A DNA stretch of 64,000 nt from Dehalogenimonas sp. 4OHTPN. Its GTDB lineage: Bacteria; Chloroflexota; Dehalococcoidia; Dehalococcoidales; Dehalococcoidaceae. Positions 42,259-51,350 of the stretch are shown one piece after another (positions within the stretch are counted from its first letter, which is position 1; each line of letters begins with the position of its first letter). Location of the stretch: assembly GCF_040448695.1 (NCBI RefSeq), contig NZ_CP159307.1, positions 1,550,001 to 1,614,000 of the forward strand, in the 5' to 3' direction. The position numbers and the translations under genes were made by a program. A model generated the notes under the pieces. It searched no databases, was not told the DNA's origin, and saw only the letters and a list, made by a program, of their open reading frames with translations.

Positions 42259-42886
42259 AACCGATATTTACGCTGTCCTTTCAAGCGCACATTGCCGCGG
42301 CCGCGGCAATGTAGAGACGGCCCGGCTGTTACTCGAAGCCGGAGTCAAAATCATCCAATACCGGGAGAAGGACCACCCTCCGGCGCAGAATTACAGCGAA
42401 TGCCGTGCCATCCGCGATCTCTGCCGGCAACACGGGGCGTGCTTTATCGTCAACGACGACGCTATTCTGGCCAGGTCGGTCGAAGCTGACGGCCTGCATC
42501 TCGGCCAGGATGACCTCGTCCCGAAGACGGCGCGCATCATTGTCGGCCGGCAAATGCTCATCGGCCTGTCGGTATCAACCGTTTCACAAGTGGACGCGGC
42601 GGTCAACCAAACGGAAGTTGACTATCTAGGTGTCGGGCCCATCTTCGAAGCCAGGACGACCAAGCCTGATGCGTCACAGCCGGGTAATCTTGAGCTACTG
42701 GATTATTCTCTTATTAGGTCAAAGGTGCCAGTCGTCGCTATCGGCGGCATCGGCGTAGAGAACGCAGCCGAAGTGACTGCCCGAGGTCGAGTCACCCTGG
42801 CGATGATTTCGGGCTTGATCGGCGCGGAAGATATAGGTCAAAGGGTCCTGGAGATCAGGTCAGCAATCGGTAAAGCCCGTGGATAA
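42230..42886 (+). CDS. thiE: Thiamine-phosphate synthase
   Basis: Joins HMP-PP and THZ-P to thiamine phosphate. 218 residues from ATG 42230 (a second ATG follows at once), overlapping the upstream gene by 29 bp. Motifs: GVKIIQYREKDH, CFIVNDDAILARSVEADGLHLGQDD, YLGVGPIFEARTTKPDA, and VVAIGGIGVENAAEV. Same TPP-controlled transcript as the PurM-like gene. Confidence 0.94.
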   Translation: MMLPRNRLPETDIYAVLSSAHCRGRGNVETARLLLEAGVKIIQYREKDHPPAQNYSECRAIRDLCRQHGACFIVNDDAILARSVEADGLHLGQDDLVPKTARIIVGRQMLIGLSVSTVSQVDAAVNQTEVDYLGVGPIFEARTTKPDASQPGNLELLDYSLIRSKVPVVAIGGIGVENAAEVTARGRVTLAMISGLIGAEDIGQRVLEIRSAIGKARG

Positions 42887-42939
42887 CCTTCTCCGAGTGC
42901 CGAGCAAGGCCGACGCCGGAGCAGTTGTCTGGCACCGGT

Positions 42940-42969
42940 GGCGGCGGTTGTTCTGGGGATAGCGCCGCC
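42940..42969 (+). terminator. Hairpin between thiE and mutS
   Basis: 7-bp stem GGCGGCG / CGCCGCC with a 16-base loop and no clear T-tract. Weak call. Confidence 0.3.
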
Positions 42970-42982
42970 TATGATCTTGGGT

Positions 42983-42988
42983 TACAAT
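42983..42988 (+). promoter_or_regulatory. -10 box of mutS
   Basis: TACAAT seven bases ahead of the mutS ATG; places the transcript start at the start codon (leaderless type). Confidence 0.45.
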
Positions 42989-42995
42989 AGCCGAT

Positions 42996-45539
42996 ATGAC
43001 TGAGAACCTGACCCCGCTGCGAACGCAATACCTGCGTATCAAAAAGCGTTATCCGGATTCAATCGTCTTTTTCCGCCTGGGTGATTTTTACGAGACGTTC
43101 GACTCTGATGCTGAACTGGCAGCCCGAGAACTGGAGATAGTCCTGACCGCCCGGGAGATGGGTAAAGGCCTTAAAGTGCCCATGGCTGGCATACCCTACC
43201 ACGCTGCTGAAAACTACATCGCCAGACTGATCGGGCGAGGTCACAAGATCGCCGTCTGCGAACAGACTACCCGCCCAGGTGAAATCAAAGGTTTGATGGA
43301 GCGTGAGGTGGTCCGGGTGGTCACCCCGGGGACAATCGTCGAACCAGCCCTTCTGGACGGCCGCGTAAACAACTACCTGGCTTCAATTGCACCTGGCGGG
43401 ACGTCCTGCGGGTTGGCCTATATCGACATCTCGACCGGTGAATTTGCCGCCGCCCAGATTCCTGCCGAGCGGCTAGAAACCGAACTGGGACGGATCCACC
43501 CGGCCGAACTTATTCTGCCAAATGGCGTCGAGGCTTGCCTCCCTCGTGGCATTTCGATAACCGAACTCGACCCCAGTGTTTTTGATCCGGAATCTGCCGC
43601 GGATACTCTTAAAGCTGCTTTTAGGACATCAACGCTGGAAGGCTACAACCTGGAGAACCAGCCGCTAGCCGCCGCGGCAGCCGGGGCTATTGTCGTCTAC
43701 CTGCGGGAGACTAATCAGAGTGCTCTCGGGGTATTGAGCCACATTTCAAATTATTCAGCCGCAGAGTATATGGCCTTGGATGATAATACCCTGACCAATC
43801 TGGAGGTTTTCCAAAACGCCACCACCGGCGGGGTCAGCGGTTCGTTGTTAGGCATTGTCGACCGGACCAAAACAGTCATGGGAGCCCGCATGCTGCGGCG
43901 TTGGCTGGGAAAGCCCCTTCTCAGCCGGCAGGGCATCCTGGAACGCCAGGCTTGTGTTGAGACACTTCACAGCCAGCATCTGATGCTGAAAGAGATTGAA
44001 AAAAAGCTGAAACAGGTGGCCGATCTCGAGCGGGTGATCAACCGGATAAAGACCTTGACCGCCATGCCGCGTGAACTCATCGCATTGAAGCGCAGCCTTG
44101 AAACCGTCCCGGCGCTGGCGGACGCCCTGGATAGTGATACGCTGAAAGGACTCAGGAGCGGATTAAAACCGTTACCAGACCTTGTGCGATTGATCCATGA
44201 AGCTATTGAGCCTGAGCCGGCGGCGAGCCCTGGCGAAGGAGGCGTGATCCGGACTGGATTTTCGGTTGAGCTTGACAAGAATAAAGATCTGGCTGCCAAC
44301 TCCAGGTTATTTATCACCCAGCTTGAGTCTACTGAACGTTCCAAAACCGGCATCAGGACGCTAAAAGTAGGTTTCAATCAAGTCTTCGGATATTATCTTG
44401 AGGTCTCAAATCCCAATCTATCTCAGGTGCCGATTCGGTATATCCGCAAACAGACGTTATCCAATGCTGAAAGGTTCATAACCCCGGAACTCAAGGAACT
44501 CGAATTGCAGGTACTGTCATCGAAGGAGCGGCTGGCCGACCTGGAGACTTCTCTATACCGGCACGTTCTGCAACAAATCGGGCAGTCAGCCGATTCTTTA
44601 CTAAGCCTGGCTGAAACAATCGCCCGCGTTGATGTGTTGAGCGCTCTTGCGGCGGTATCGGTTGAAAATGCCTATGTTAAACCCTCCATTGTTGACGGGC
44701 CGGTGATAAAAATCGACGGCGGCCGTCATCCGGTCATCGAGCAGACACTCGATCACAGTGCTTATATTCCCAATGATATTGACTTGGAGACCGGCGACAG
44801 CCAGATCATCATCCTTACCGGGCCGAATATGGCCGGGAAATCCACCTATTTGAAGCAGGTAGCAATTATCGTCCTGATGGCGCAAATAGGGTCTTTCATT
44901 CCCGCCACCAGCGCCGAAATCGGCATTTGCGACCGGATCTTCACCCGGATCGGCGCCAGGGAGGATCTGGTTTCAGGGAAATCCACTTTTATGACGGAAA
45001 TGGTGGAGACGGCGTTGATTTTATCCAGCGCGACATCCAGCAGTCTGCTTATCCTGGATGAAATTGGGCGCGGCACCTCCACCAGTGATGGACTGGCCAT
45101 AGCGCAGGCGGTAGTGGAATTCATTCATCAGCGACTTTGTGCCCGAACGCTATTTGCAACTCATTATCACGAACTGATCTCCATGGCTGAACGCCTCCCC
45201 AGGGTGCGAAATTTCAACGTAGCGGTCACTGAGGACAAGGGGGAAGTTATTTTTCTCCATCGGATCCAGCCCGGTGGGACAGACCGCAGCTACGGCATCC
45301 ACGTCGCTAAAATCGCCGGGTTGCCCAAGCCGGTTGTCCGCCGGGCTAACGAAATTCTAGCCGAACTGGAAAACCTGAAGACCGAAACACCAGTGTCCGC
45401 CAGACCTGTTTCGGCTCAACTTTCTTTCCTGAATCCGCCGTCCCCGGCAATCGAATTAATCAGAGGAATGGATCCCGATTCGTTGACGCCCAGGGAGGCA
45501 CTGGAAATGCTATACACCCTTAAACAAATGCTGGTATAG
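42996..45539 (+). CDS. mutS: DNA mismatch repair protein MutS
   Basis: Recognises mismatches and small loops. 847 residues: mismatch-binding domain I with FFRLGDFYETF (the Phe-x-Glu wedge) and AGIPYHA, connector, core and clamp (~280-560), then ATPase with Walker A LTGPNMAGKSTYLKQ, VSGKSTFMTEM, Walker B LLILDEIGRGTSTSDG and ATHYHEL. ATG 42996 has a -10 box just ahead and no ribosome site. Confidence 0.97.
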   Translation: MTENLTPLRTQYLRIKKRYPDSIVFFRLGDFYETFDSDAELAARELEIVLTAREMGKGLKVPMAGIPYHAAENYIARLIGRGHKIAVCEQTTRPGEIKGLMEREVVRVVTPGTIVEPALLDGRVNNYLASIAPGGTSCGLAYIDISTGEFAAAQIPAERLETELGRIHPAELILPNGVEACLPRGISITELDPSVFDPESAADTLKAAFRTSTLEGYNLENQPLAAAAAGAIVVYLRETNQSALGVLSHISNYSAAEYMALDDNTLTNLEVFQNATTGGVSGSLLGIVDRTKTVMGARMLRRWLGKPLLSRQGILERQACVETLHSQHLMLKEIEKKLKQVADLERVINRIKTLTAMPRELIALKRSLETVPALADALDSDTLKGLRSGLKPLPDLVRLIHEAIEPEPAASPGEGGVIRTGFSVELDKNKDLAANSRLFITQLESTERSKTGIRTLKVGFNQVFGYYLEVSNPNLSQVPIRYIRKQTLSNAERFITPELKELELQVLSSKERLADLETSLYRHVLQQIGQSADSLLSLAETIARVDVLSALAAVSVENAYVKPSIVDGPVIKIDGGRHPVIEQTLDHSAYIPNDIDLETGDSQIIILTGPNMAGKSTYLKQVAIIVLMAQIGSFIPATSAEIGICDRIFTRIGAREDLVSGKSTFMTEMVETALILSSATSSSLLILDEIGRGTSTSDGLAIAQAVVEFIHQRLCARTLFATHYHELISMAERLPRVRNFNVAVTEDKGEVIFLHRIQPGGTDRSYGIHVAKIAGLPKPVVRRANEILAELENLKTETPVSARPVSAQLSFLNPPSPAIELIRGMDPDSLTPREALEMLYTLKQMLV

Positions 45540-45590
45540 TCGGCCCGTTCACATCGAAGCTGATGTTTTGAGCGCACCTCCATCTTGTGT

Positions 45591-45596
45591 GATAAT
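45591..45596 (+). promoter_or_regulatory. -10 box of pyk
   Basis: TGtGATAAT, hexamer 45591-45596, six bases before the ATG at 45603; leaderless type. Confidence 0.4.
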
Positions 45597-45602
45597 GCCG
45601 GT

Positions 45603-47042
45603 ATGAAACCCAAAAAGCCTTTCAGTCCTCGACGGACAAAAATTGTCGCGACCATCGGCCCGTCTTCCGGATCGCCGGAACAGTTATCGGCACTTCTAAC
45701 CGCCGGTATGAATATCGCCCGGCTCAATCTATCCCACGGGAGCACCGACGAGCACGCGGACTATATCAAACAAATTCGCGCTGAAAGTAAACGGCTGGGG
45801 CTGCCGATAGCGATTTTGATCGACTTGCCAGGGCCTAAATACCGGACCGGCCAGTTAAAAACCGCGTCGGTATGGCTGGAACAAGGCGCGGCCGTCACTC
45901 TGACCACAGAGCATGTCATCGGCGACGAAAGGCTGGTGCCGGTGAATCTGCCGACGCTGCCGCGCGATGTACGGTCCGGGGATATCATTCTACTTGACGA
46001 CGGCGCCCTTCAACTCAAATGCCAGGATTTGACTCCAACCAGTGCGGTTTGCACGGTGATAGTCGGCGGGAAACTTACCCCCGGCCGGGGCATTGCCGTA
46101 CCGGGCCGCAAATCCAGCATGCCGTTCCTGACCGAACAGTTGAAGGAGTATATCAGGTTCGCCGTCAGCCAGCGCCCGGAATTCATCGCCTTATCATTTG
46201 TCAGCCGTCCGCAGGACATAATCCAGGTGCGCCGTATAATCAAGAAATCCGGCGCCGAGATTCCACTGATTGCTAAAATCGAGCGGGGTACGGCGGTAGC
46301 GGCCTTCGATTCGATCCTGGCTGAAGCCGACGGCGTAATGGTCGCCCGGGGAGACCTGGGGGTTGATATCCCGCTGGAAAAGTTGCCTCTGGTTCAGAAG
46401 GAAATCATCCATAAGGCGAACCGCTCCGGCAAGCCTGTAATTACCGCCACTCAAATGCTGGAATCCATGATTGCGGCGCCTAGACCGACCCGGGCGGAGG
46501 TCAGCGACGTTGCCAATGCTATATTTGACGGCACCGACGCGGTGATGCTTTCGGCTGAAACTTCCATCGGCAAATACCCGGTGCAAGCGGTTGCGATGAT
46601 GTCCGCGGTAGCTATGGAGACCGAAAGGGTCCTGCCGTACGACCTCTGGATCGCTGAACGCGACACCTGGCTGGTCAACCAGACCGAGGAACTTATCAGT
46701 TACAACGCCTGCCTTACAGCGCGGCGCCTCAAAGCCGCCGCCATTGTCGCCTTCACGTCGTCCGGTTCGACCGCCGGGCGCGTCGCTAAATACCGGCCGA
46801 GCACGCCGATCCTGGCCATCTCCCCCAACGGGGATACCTGCCGCCGAGTGATCCTCAACTGGGGCGTCCAGGCCATTCAGATACCGACGCCCAAAACAGT
46901 GGATGAACTCTTCTCCACTGCGGTGCGTTTGTGCCGGAAACTCAAACTCGCCAAGGCCGGCGATAATATCGTTGTCACCGGAGGCGTGCCGCTGGGCGTC
47001 GCCGGTACCACCAACCTCCTTAAGGTCCAGGAAATCACGTAA
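45603..47042 (+). CDS. pyk: Pyruvate kinase
   Basis: Final glycolytic step. 479 residues from ATG 45603 (MKPKKPFSPRRTKIVATIGPSS). Active-site stretches: ARLNLSHGS, DLPGPKYRTG, LIAKIERG, DGVMVARGDLGVDIPLEKLPLVQKEII, KPVITATQMLESM, RAEVSDVANAIFDGTDAVMLSAET. The C-terminal regulatory domain is present (to ~479). The longer frame from 45585 runs through the -10 box, so I rejected it. Confidence 0.96.
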   Translation: MKPKKPFSPRRTKIVATIGPSSGSPEQLSALLTAGMNIARLNLSHGSTDEHADYIKQIRAESKRLGLPIAILIDLPGPKYRTGQLKTASVWLEQGAAVTLTTEHVIGDERLVPVNLPTLPRDVRSGDIILLDDGALQLKCQDLTPTSAVCTVIVGGKLTPGRGIAVPGRKSSMPFLTEQLKEYIRFAVSQRPEFIALSFVSRPQDIIQVRRIIKKSGAEIPLIAKIERGTAVAAFDSILAEADGVMVARGDLGVDIPLEKLPLVQKEIIHKANRSGKPVITATQMLESMIAAPRPTRAEVSDVANAIFDGTDAVMLSAETSIGKYPVQAVAMMSAVAMETERVLPYDLWIAERDTWLVNQTEELISYNACLTARRLKAAAIVAFTSSGSTAGRVAKYRPSTPILAISPNGDTCRRVILNWGVQAIQIPTPKTVDELFSTAVRLCRKLKLAKAGDNIVVTGGVPLGVAGTTNLLKVQEIT

Positions 47043-47043
47043 C

Positions 47044-47733
47044 ATGGAGACCTTTATCCATGTTCACGACCTGAAAAAGGACTACCGACTGGGCGAAGAA
47101 ACGGTCCACGCTCTGGCCGGAGTGTCGCTCGACTTGGAAAAAGGGGATTTCGCCGCGTTCGTCGGGCCGTCCGGCTCAGGTAAAAGCACGCTGCTTCATC
47201 TGATCGGCGGGCTCGATACCGCCTCCGAGGGCAGCATCACCGTCGATGGACGCGACCTGTCAAGGGCTTCGGACAGGGAACTGGCTGAGTACCGCAACAA
47301 AAACGTCGGGTTTGTTTTCCAGTCTTTTCACCTTCATCCCACTTATACCGCCGAGGAAAATGTTGCCATCCCGCTGCTTTTCGCCGGAGTTGGGAAAACA
47401 GAGCGCCTGGCTCGGGCCAGGGCTGCTCTCGAGGCCGTCGGTATGGGACACCGCGCCGGTCACCGGCCAAACCAGTTGTCCGGCGGCGAGCGCCAGCGGG
47501 TATCAATCGCCCGCGCCCTGGTGACCAGCCCGGCGATCATCGTCGCCGATGAGCCGACAGGCAACCTCGACACTACCAACGGCGCCCGGATCATGGACCT
47601 GCTGGGGCGACTCAACCAGGAACAGGGCATCACCCTGATCGTCGCCACTCACGACGTCGAACTGGCGCGCCGATCCCGCCGTGTAGTGACGCTGCGCGAC
47701 GGCCTGATTACCGGAGACAGCCGTGCCGTTTAA
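47044..47733 (+). CDS. ABC transporter ATP-binding protein (LolD/MacB-like)
   Basis: 229 residues from ATG 47044, one base after the pyk stop. Walker A VGPSGSGKSTLLHLIGGLD, Q-loop VFQSFHLHPTYT, signature LSGGERQRVSIARAL, Walker B IIVADEPTGNLD and switch His ATHD. Pairs with the overlapping permease. This class moves lipoproteins, peptides or small drugs outward; the substrate is unknown. Confidence 0.93.
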   Translation: METFIHVHDLKKDYRLGEETVHALAGVSLDLEKGDFAAFVGPSGSGKSTLLHLIGGLDTASEGSITVDGRDLSRASDRELAEYRNKNVGFVFQSFHLHPTYTAEENVAIPLLFAGVGKTERLARARAALEAVGMGHRAGHRPNQLSGGERQRVSIARALVTSPAIIVADEPTGNLDTTNGARIMDLLGRLNQEQGITLIVATHDVELARRSRRVVTLRDGLITGDSRAV

Positions 47734-49000
47734 CGAAATTATTGCCATGGCTTTTTCCAACCTGTGGCGGCGTAAAATGCGCACCGCACTGACGGTGGCC
47801 GCCGTGGTCATCGGGGCGACACTGGTGGCGCTAATGGCCAGCCTGGGCACCGGGCTCAAGGGTTTCATCGTCGGGCAATTTGGCCAGACTTTCCCGGAGG
47901 ACGCGATCATAGTCTCCTCCGGGCGCGATATCAACGTCTTCCAGGGCGGCGGCCGGCCTCAGGAAATCTCCAGCATCGAGACCGTCGTCATCCTGCCGTT
48001 CACGGCTGCCGACCTCGAGAAGCTGCGGGCTGTCCCCGGCGTCGAGCGGGTTGACTACCTGGTGAGCGTCTCTGCCCGCTACATCCAGCCCGAGGGCAGT
48101 TCCAAGATCTACACCGTGAACGTCGACGGGGTGCCGGAGTACGAGGCCGCCATCCGACCGCTGTTCATGGGCAGCCACATCACCGATGGCGACGCCGGGC
48201 AGTGCCTGATGGCCTACGATTACCTGACCACTTTCGGCTGGCCCGACGACGAGAGCGTTATCGGGCGGCAGGTGACTGTGTCGGTGGGCAAGCAGCTGGC
48301 TTACGAGACTGAAACACGGGACTATACCTTCACCATCAAGGGCGTCATCGATAAGAAAATCTCCACCGCCGAACTCCTGATCACCCAGTCCGACGCCATC
48401 GAGATGGCCCGTTTTTACCAGAGCAACCCCCTGAGATACTCCGAGCAGCAGCCGGGCTTCACCGTGCAGCTCAAGGCGGCGGCTTTAAGCGATGTCAAAC
48501 CTATCGCCGCGGCGGTAAAGGCCGAGGGCTGGAACGCCCTCACCTCAGACGACATCCTGGCTGAGATCAACTCCGTATTCAATGTTATCCAGGTAGGATT
48601 GTCCGCCTTCGGCATCATCGCCCTGGTGGTGGCGGCTATCGGCATCATCAACACACTGCTGATGGCTATCCACGAGCGTACCCGGGAGATAGGGGTGATG
48701 AAGGCGGTGGGAGCCACCCGCGGCACCATCCGGCTAATGTTCACCGCCGAGGGCGCCGCCCTGGGCTTCCTGGGCGGGGCGGCGGGCGGGGTGCTGGCGC
48801 TTGTAACCGGCCAGGCGCTCAATGTCATCGGGGCGAGGACTTTCCTGTCCGATTTCCCCGGCTTCCAGCTTTCATCGTTCACCTGGTGGCTCATCCCCGG
48901 CGTCATCGCCTTGACCACCGTCATCGCCCTGCTGGCCGGATTGTATCCCGCCAACCGGGCGGCCAGGCTCGATCCGGTGGAGGCGCTGCGGTACGAGTAG
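47723..49000 (+). CDS. ABC transporter permease (MacB/FtsX-like)
   Basis: 425 residues: N-terminal membrane helix (MRTALTVAAVVIGATLVALMASL), large extracytoplasmic domain (~55-280), and three C-terminal helices in FtsX arrangement, with the ERTREIGVMKAVGATRGTIRLMF coupling loop and the final ANRAARLDPVEALRYE. GTG 47723 overlaps the ATPase gene by 11 bp. Confidence 0.92.
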   Translation: MPFNEIIAMAFSNLWRRKMRTALTVAAVVIGATLVALMASLGTGLKGFIVGQFGQTFPEDAIIVSSGRDINVFQGGGRPQEISSIETVVILPFTAADLEKLRAVPGVERVDYLVSVSARYIQPEGSSKIYTVNVDGVPEYEAAIRPLFMGSHITDGDAGQCLMAYDYLTTFGWPDDESVIGRQVTVSVGKQLAYETETRDYTFTIKGVIDKKISTAELLITQSDAIEMARFYQSNPLRYSEQQPGFTVQLKAAALSDVKPIAAAVKAEGWNALTSDDILAEINSVFNVIQVGLSAFGIIALVVAAIGIINTLLMAIHERTREIGVMKAVGATRGTIRLMFTAEGAALGFLGGAAGGVLALVTGQALNVIGARTFLSDFPGFQLSSFTWWLIPGVIALTTVIALLAGLYPANRAARLDPVEALRYE

Positions 49001-49142
49001 CCATTTGTTTTTATTTCCCGGCTAGATAAGGTGTTGTTACCGAAACGAACCGGTTTTGCCGCGTTGGGCCAATCGGGGGATTGGATATTCGTGCGGTTTG
49101 GGAACAATTGCTCCGGCATACTCTTTCACTCCTGTGTTGCAT

Positions 49143-49179
49143 TTCCGTTCATGGTTCGACAGGCTCACCACGAACGGAA
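49143..49179. repeat. REP-like palindrome, copy 1
   Basis: Arms TTCCGTTC and GAACGGAA around GGTTCGACAGGCTCACC. This kind of repeat (GTTCGTGGTGAGCCTGTCGAACC on the other strand) is widespread in bacterial intergenic regions. Confidence 0.8.
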
Positions 49180-49203
49180 TTAAATGATCATCGATGCGCC
49201 GCC

Positions 49204-49236
49204 CCGTTCATGGTTCGACAGGCTCACCACGAACGG
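49204..49236. repeat. REP-like palindrome, copy 2
   Basis: Identical 33-base core to copy 1, same orientation, about 60 bp further on. Confidence 0.8.
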
Positions 49237-49282
49237 AAGTAACCGCCATTCAAGGGGAGCCCCGGCGATGACAGGGCGAGGG

Positions 49283-49346
49283 GATTATAGCACATGAGTT
49301 CTTCGTAATCGTCAAGCGGGTTTTGTCGTTTTTGGGGCGTTATTTT
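49283..49346 (-). promoter_or_regulatory. Conserved promoter-like element, copy B
   Basis: Minus strand: CCCC-AAAAACGACA, CTTGACG, 20-bp spacer, TGTGCTATAATC. Matches copy A (18581-18644) in every block outside the spacer. It points at the two REP repeats and then antisense into the ABC permease gene. Confidence 0.55.
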
Positions 49347-49427
49347 ATTATGTCAAGGCACCAACGCCGCCGCGGCCGGGCGCCGGTTTCCGCCTTTCGG
49401 TCGAAGGCAAAATAGCTAAAAAAATGA

Positions 49428-49456
49428 TTGCCTCCCCGCCTGCACCGGCGTATAAT
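49428..49456 (+). promoter_or_regulatory. Promoter of dnaN
   Basis: -35 TTGCCT (49428-49433), 17-bp spacer, -10 TATAAT (49451-49456), then GGAGG and the ATG at 49493. Confidence 0.7.
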
Positions 49457-49492
49457 CTTTCACTACCTAACCAGAAACCGGAGGAACCCCAT

Positions 49493-50623
49493 ATGCGCCT
49501 ATCCTGTCTGCAAGAGAACCTGAGCAAAGGGCTGGCTATTGTCGGCCGGGCCGCCGCCTCACGCTCCACACTGCCGATCACCAGCAACGTGCTGGTGGCT
49601 ACCGACGAAGGCCGGCTGAAGCTTTCAGCCACCAATTTGGAGATCGCGGTGTCCTGCTGGATCGGGGCCAAGATCGAGGAGGAAGGCGCCACCACCGTGC
49701 CGGCGAAGCTGCTGACCGAGTTTATCGGCTCATTGCCGAACGACAAAATCGAGATGGCCCTTTCGGCCAAGAAGATACTGACCATGAAATGCGCCCGCTT
49801 CGAGGCGCGGATGACCGGCGTCGACGCCCGGGACTTCCCGCCCATCCCCCGGGTGGAGAACGGCGTGGCGGTCAAAGTCGATGTCGCCGAGTTCAAGAAG
49901 GGCGTTTCAAGGGTGGTCTTCGCCGCGGCCACCGACGAGTCCCGCCCGGTACTGACCGGCATCGACGCGCTGTTCGAGGGCTCCGTCCTGACGCTGGCCG
50001 CCGCCGACGGCTTCCGCCTGGCGGTCTACAAGATGCCCCTGGCCGAGCCTGCCTCTCAGAAGATCAAGGCTATCATCCCGGCCAAGACGCTGTCCGAGGT
50101 CAGCCGCCTCTTAAGCGACGGCGATGAAAGCATCGGCATCACCGTGGACACCCAGAAGAGCCAGATACTGTTCAAACTCAAGAACGTCGAGCTGGTGTCC
50201 CAGCTGCTGCAGGGCGCCTTCCCGCAGTACAGCCAGATCATCCCGCAGTCCCACACCACCCGCGCAGTGGTCGAGACGCCGGCCTTCCTGATGGCGGCGC
50301 GCACCGCCCAGATCTTCGCCCGCGACGGCGGAGGAATCGTACGGCTGATCATGACCCCGGGCGGCGGCAAGACGCCGGGCAGGCTGTCCATCACGGCACG
50401 CTCCGAGGAGATCGGCGAGGACCAGGCCGAACTGGACGCCGCGGTCTCCGGCGAGGAAGCCAAGATTGCCTTCAACGGCAAGTACCTGCTGGACGTGCTG
50501 GGCGTCATTTCCGAAAGCCAGGTGGCGCTGGAGGTCACGGGGCCGTCAAGCCCCGGCGTGATCCGGCCGGTGGGAACGGACAACTACGTTCACGTAGTGA
50601 TGCCGATGTTTGTGCAATGGTAA
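49493..50623 (+). CDS. dnaN: DNA polymerase III sliding clamp (beta subunit)
   Basis: 376 residues from ATG 49493, fixed by GGAGG eight bases ahead. The three clamp domains are recognisable: MRLSCLQENLSKGLAIVGRAAASRSTLPITSNVLVAT, the SCWIGAKIEEEGATTVPAKLLTEFI segment, TDESRPVLTGIDALFEGSVLTLAAADGFRLAVYK, and a C-terminal YLLDVLGVI...VMPMFVQ. No dnaA or recF nearby, so it is not at an origin-type cluster. Confidence 0.96.
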   Translation: MRLSCLQENLSKGLAIVGRAAASRSTLPITSNVLVATDEGRLKLSATNLEIAVSCWIGAKIEEEGATTVPAKLLTEFIGSLPNDKIEMALSAKKILTMKCARFEARMTGVDARDFPPIPRVENGVAVKVDVAEFKKGVSRVVFAAATDESRPVLTGIDALFEGSVLTLAAADGFRLAVYKMPLAEPASQKIKAIIPAKTLSEVSRLLSDGDESIGITVDTQKSQILFKLKNVELVSQLLQGAFPQYSQIIPQSHTTRAVVETPAFLMAARTAQIFARDGGGIVRLIMTPGGGKTPGRLSITARSEEIGEDQAELDAAVSGEEAKIAFNGKYLLDVLGVISESQVALEVTGPSSPGVIRPVGTDNYVHVVMPMFVQW

Positions 50624-50657
50624 TACACCAGGTTTTGGTTTAGCTGGAGGACGCCTA

Positions 50658-50807
50658 ATGAAGTGCCCGAAATGCGGTTACTCACCACTCCAGAAAGAGG
50701 TCTCTACAATTAGGCCAAACAAATTGATCACCTATGCAGACAAAAAGGTTGTCTATCGTGTGTGCCCACGATGTGACTATAGAGTGAAATCCGACGAAGA
50801 ACCATAA
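50658..50807 (+). CDS. Small zinc-ribbon protein
   Basis: 49 residues, MKCPKCGYSPLQKEV at the start and CPRCDYR near the end, a four-Cys zinc ribbon. ATG 50658 with GGAGG eleven bases ahead. It lies 34 bp after dnaN and ends at a terminator, so it is probably in the dnaN transcript. Role unknown. Confidence 0.75.
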   Translation: MKCPKCGYSPLQKEVSTIRPNKLITYADKKVVYRVCPRCDYRVKSDEEP

Positions 50808-50848
50808 ATCTTTCAGTATTTTGCCCGAAAAACAGCTCACAAGAAACC

Positions 50849-50878
50849 GCGCCTGGTGCGTTACGCTAGGCGCTTTTT
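50849..50878 (+). terminator. Terminator after dnaN/zinc-ribbon; edge of the accessory stretch
   Basis: GCGCCT / AGGCGC stem with an inner GCG/CGC pairing, followed by TTTTT. Confidence 0.8.
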
Positions 50879-50912
50879 ATTTTCAACTCATCTTGTCTGG
50901 TGTCTTCGATAG

Positions 50913-51350
50913 ATGAAACTTAGAGTCTTCATAAGCTATTCTTCTTCTGATGGTACCAATTTTGCCAACAAGGCAGCAGAAATCATTCGAAAAACGGGAC
51001 ATCAACCATGGATCTATTACCATAATAAGACTCTCGGCGTTCTTGTCTGGCAGGAGATTGCTAAACGGATTGTCAATGAAACCGATGTGTTTATTTTTCT
51101 GTGCACTCCCCTTAGCTGTCATTCTTGGGGACAAGCGCAAGAGGCGGGATACGCTCTTAATCATAGGAAAAAGACCATAACTATAGTGATCGACAATGCT
51201 CAGGTTCCACTTGAATTGACAGCGCGCAACTATGCTAATACATCTTCGGGACAATATCTCGACACTGTCAAAGAAATTGCTCTTGATCTCCCGAGAATAA
51301 TAAAAAGAATTCAGAAACTCAATCCTCAAATCGAGGCAACCATTTTATGA
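50913..51350 (+). CDS. TIR-domain protein
   Basis: 145 residues that are essentially one TIR domain: RVFISYSSSDGTNFANKAAEII, DVFIFLCTPLSCHSWGQAQEAGYAL with Glu77 at the place of the NADase catalytic Glu, and a C-terminal helix. Bacterial TIR proteins either cleave NAD+ or make cyclic ADP-ribose-type signals in phage defence. The next gene overlaps by 4 bp (ATGA), so the pair forms one unit. AT-richer than its surroundings. No good ribosome site ahead of the ATG. Confidence 0.85.
   Translation: MKLRVFISYSSSDGTNFANKAAEIIRKTGHQPWIYYHNKTLGVLVWQEIAKRIVNETDVFIFLCTPLSCHSWGQAQEAGYALNHRKKTITIVIDNAQVPLELTARNYANTSSGQYLDTVKEIALDLPRIIKRIQKLNPQIEATIL

Larger units (their letters stand above)
49001..49492. 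other. 492-bp intergenic region upstream of dnaN
   Basis: Holds two REP-like palindromes (49143-49179, 49204-49236), the conserved promoter-like element copy B (49283-49346, minus strand) and the dnaN promoter. A minus-strand frame of 234 codons (48415-49119) starts here behind AGGAG but is antisense to the permease and is not called. Confidence 0.6.

Noticed and set aside
48415-49119. 234-codon minus-strand frame starting behind AGGAG
   Set aside because: Antisense to the well-supported ABC permease; composition is that of a shadow frame. Kept only as context for the conserved element copy B.
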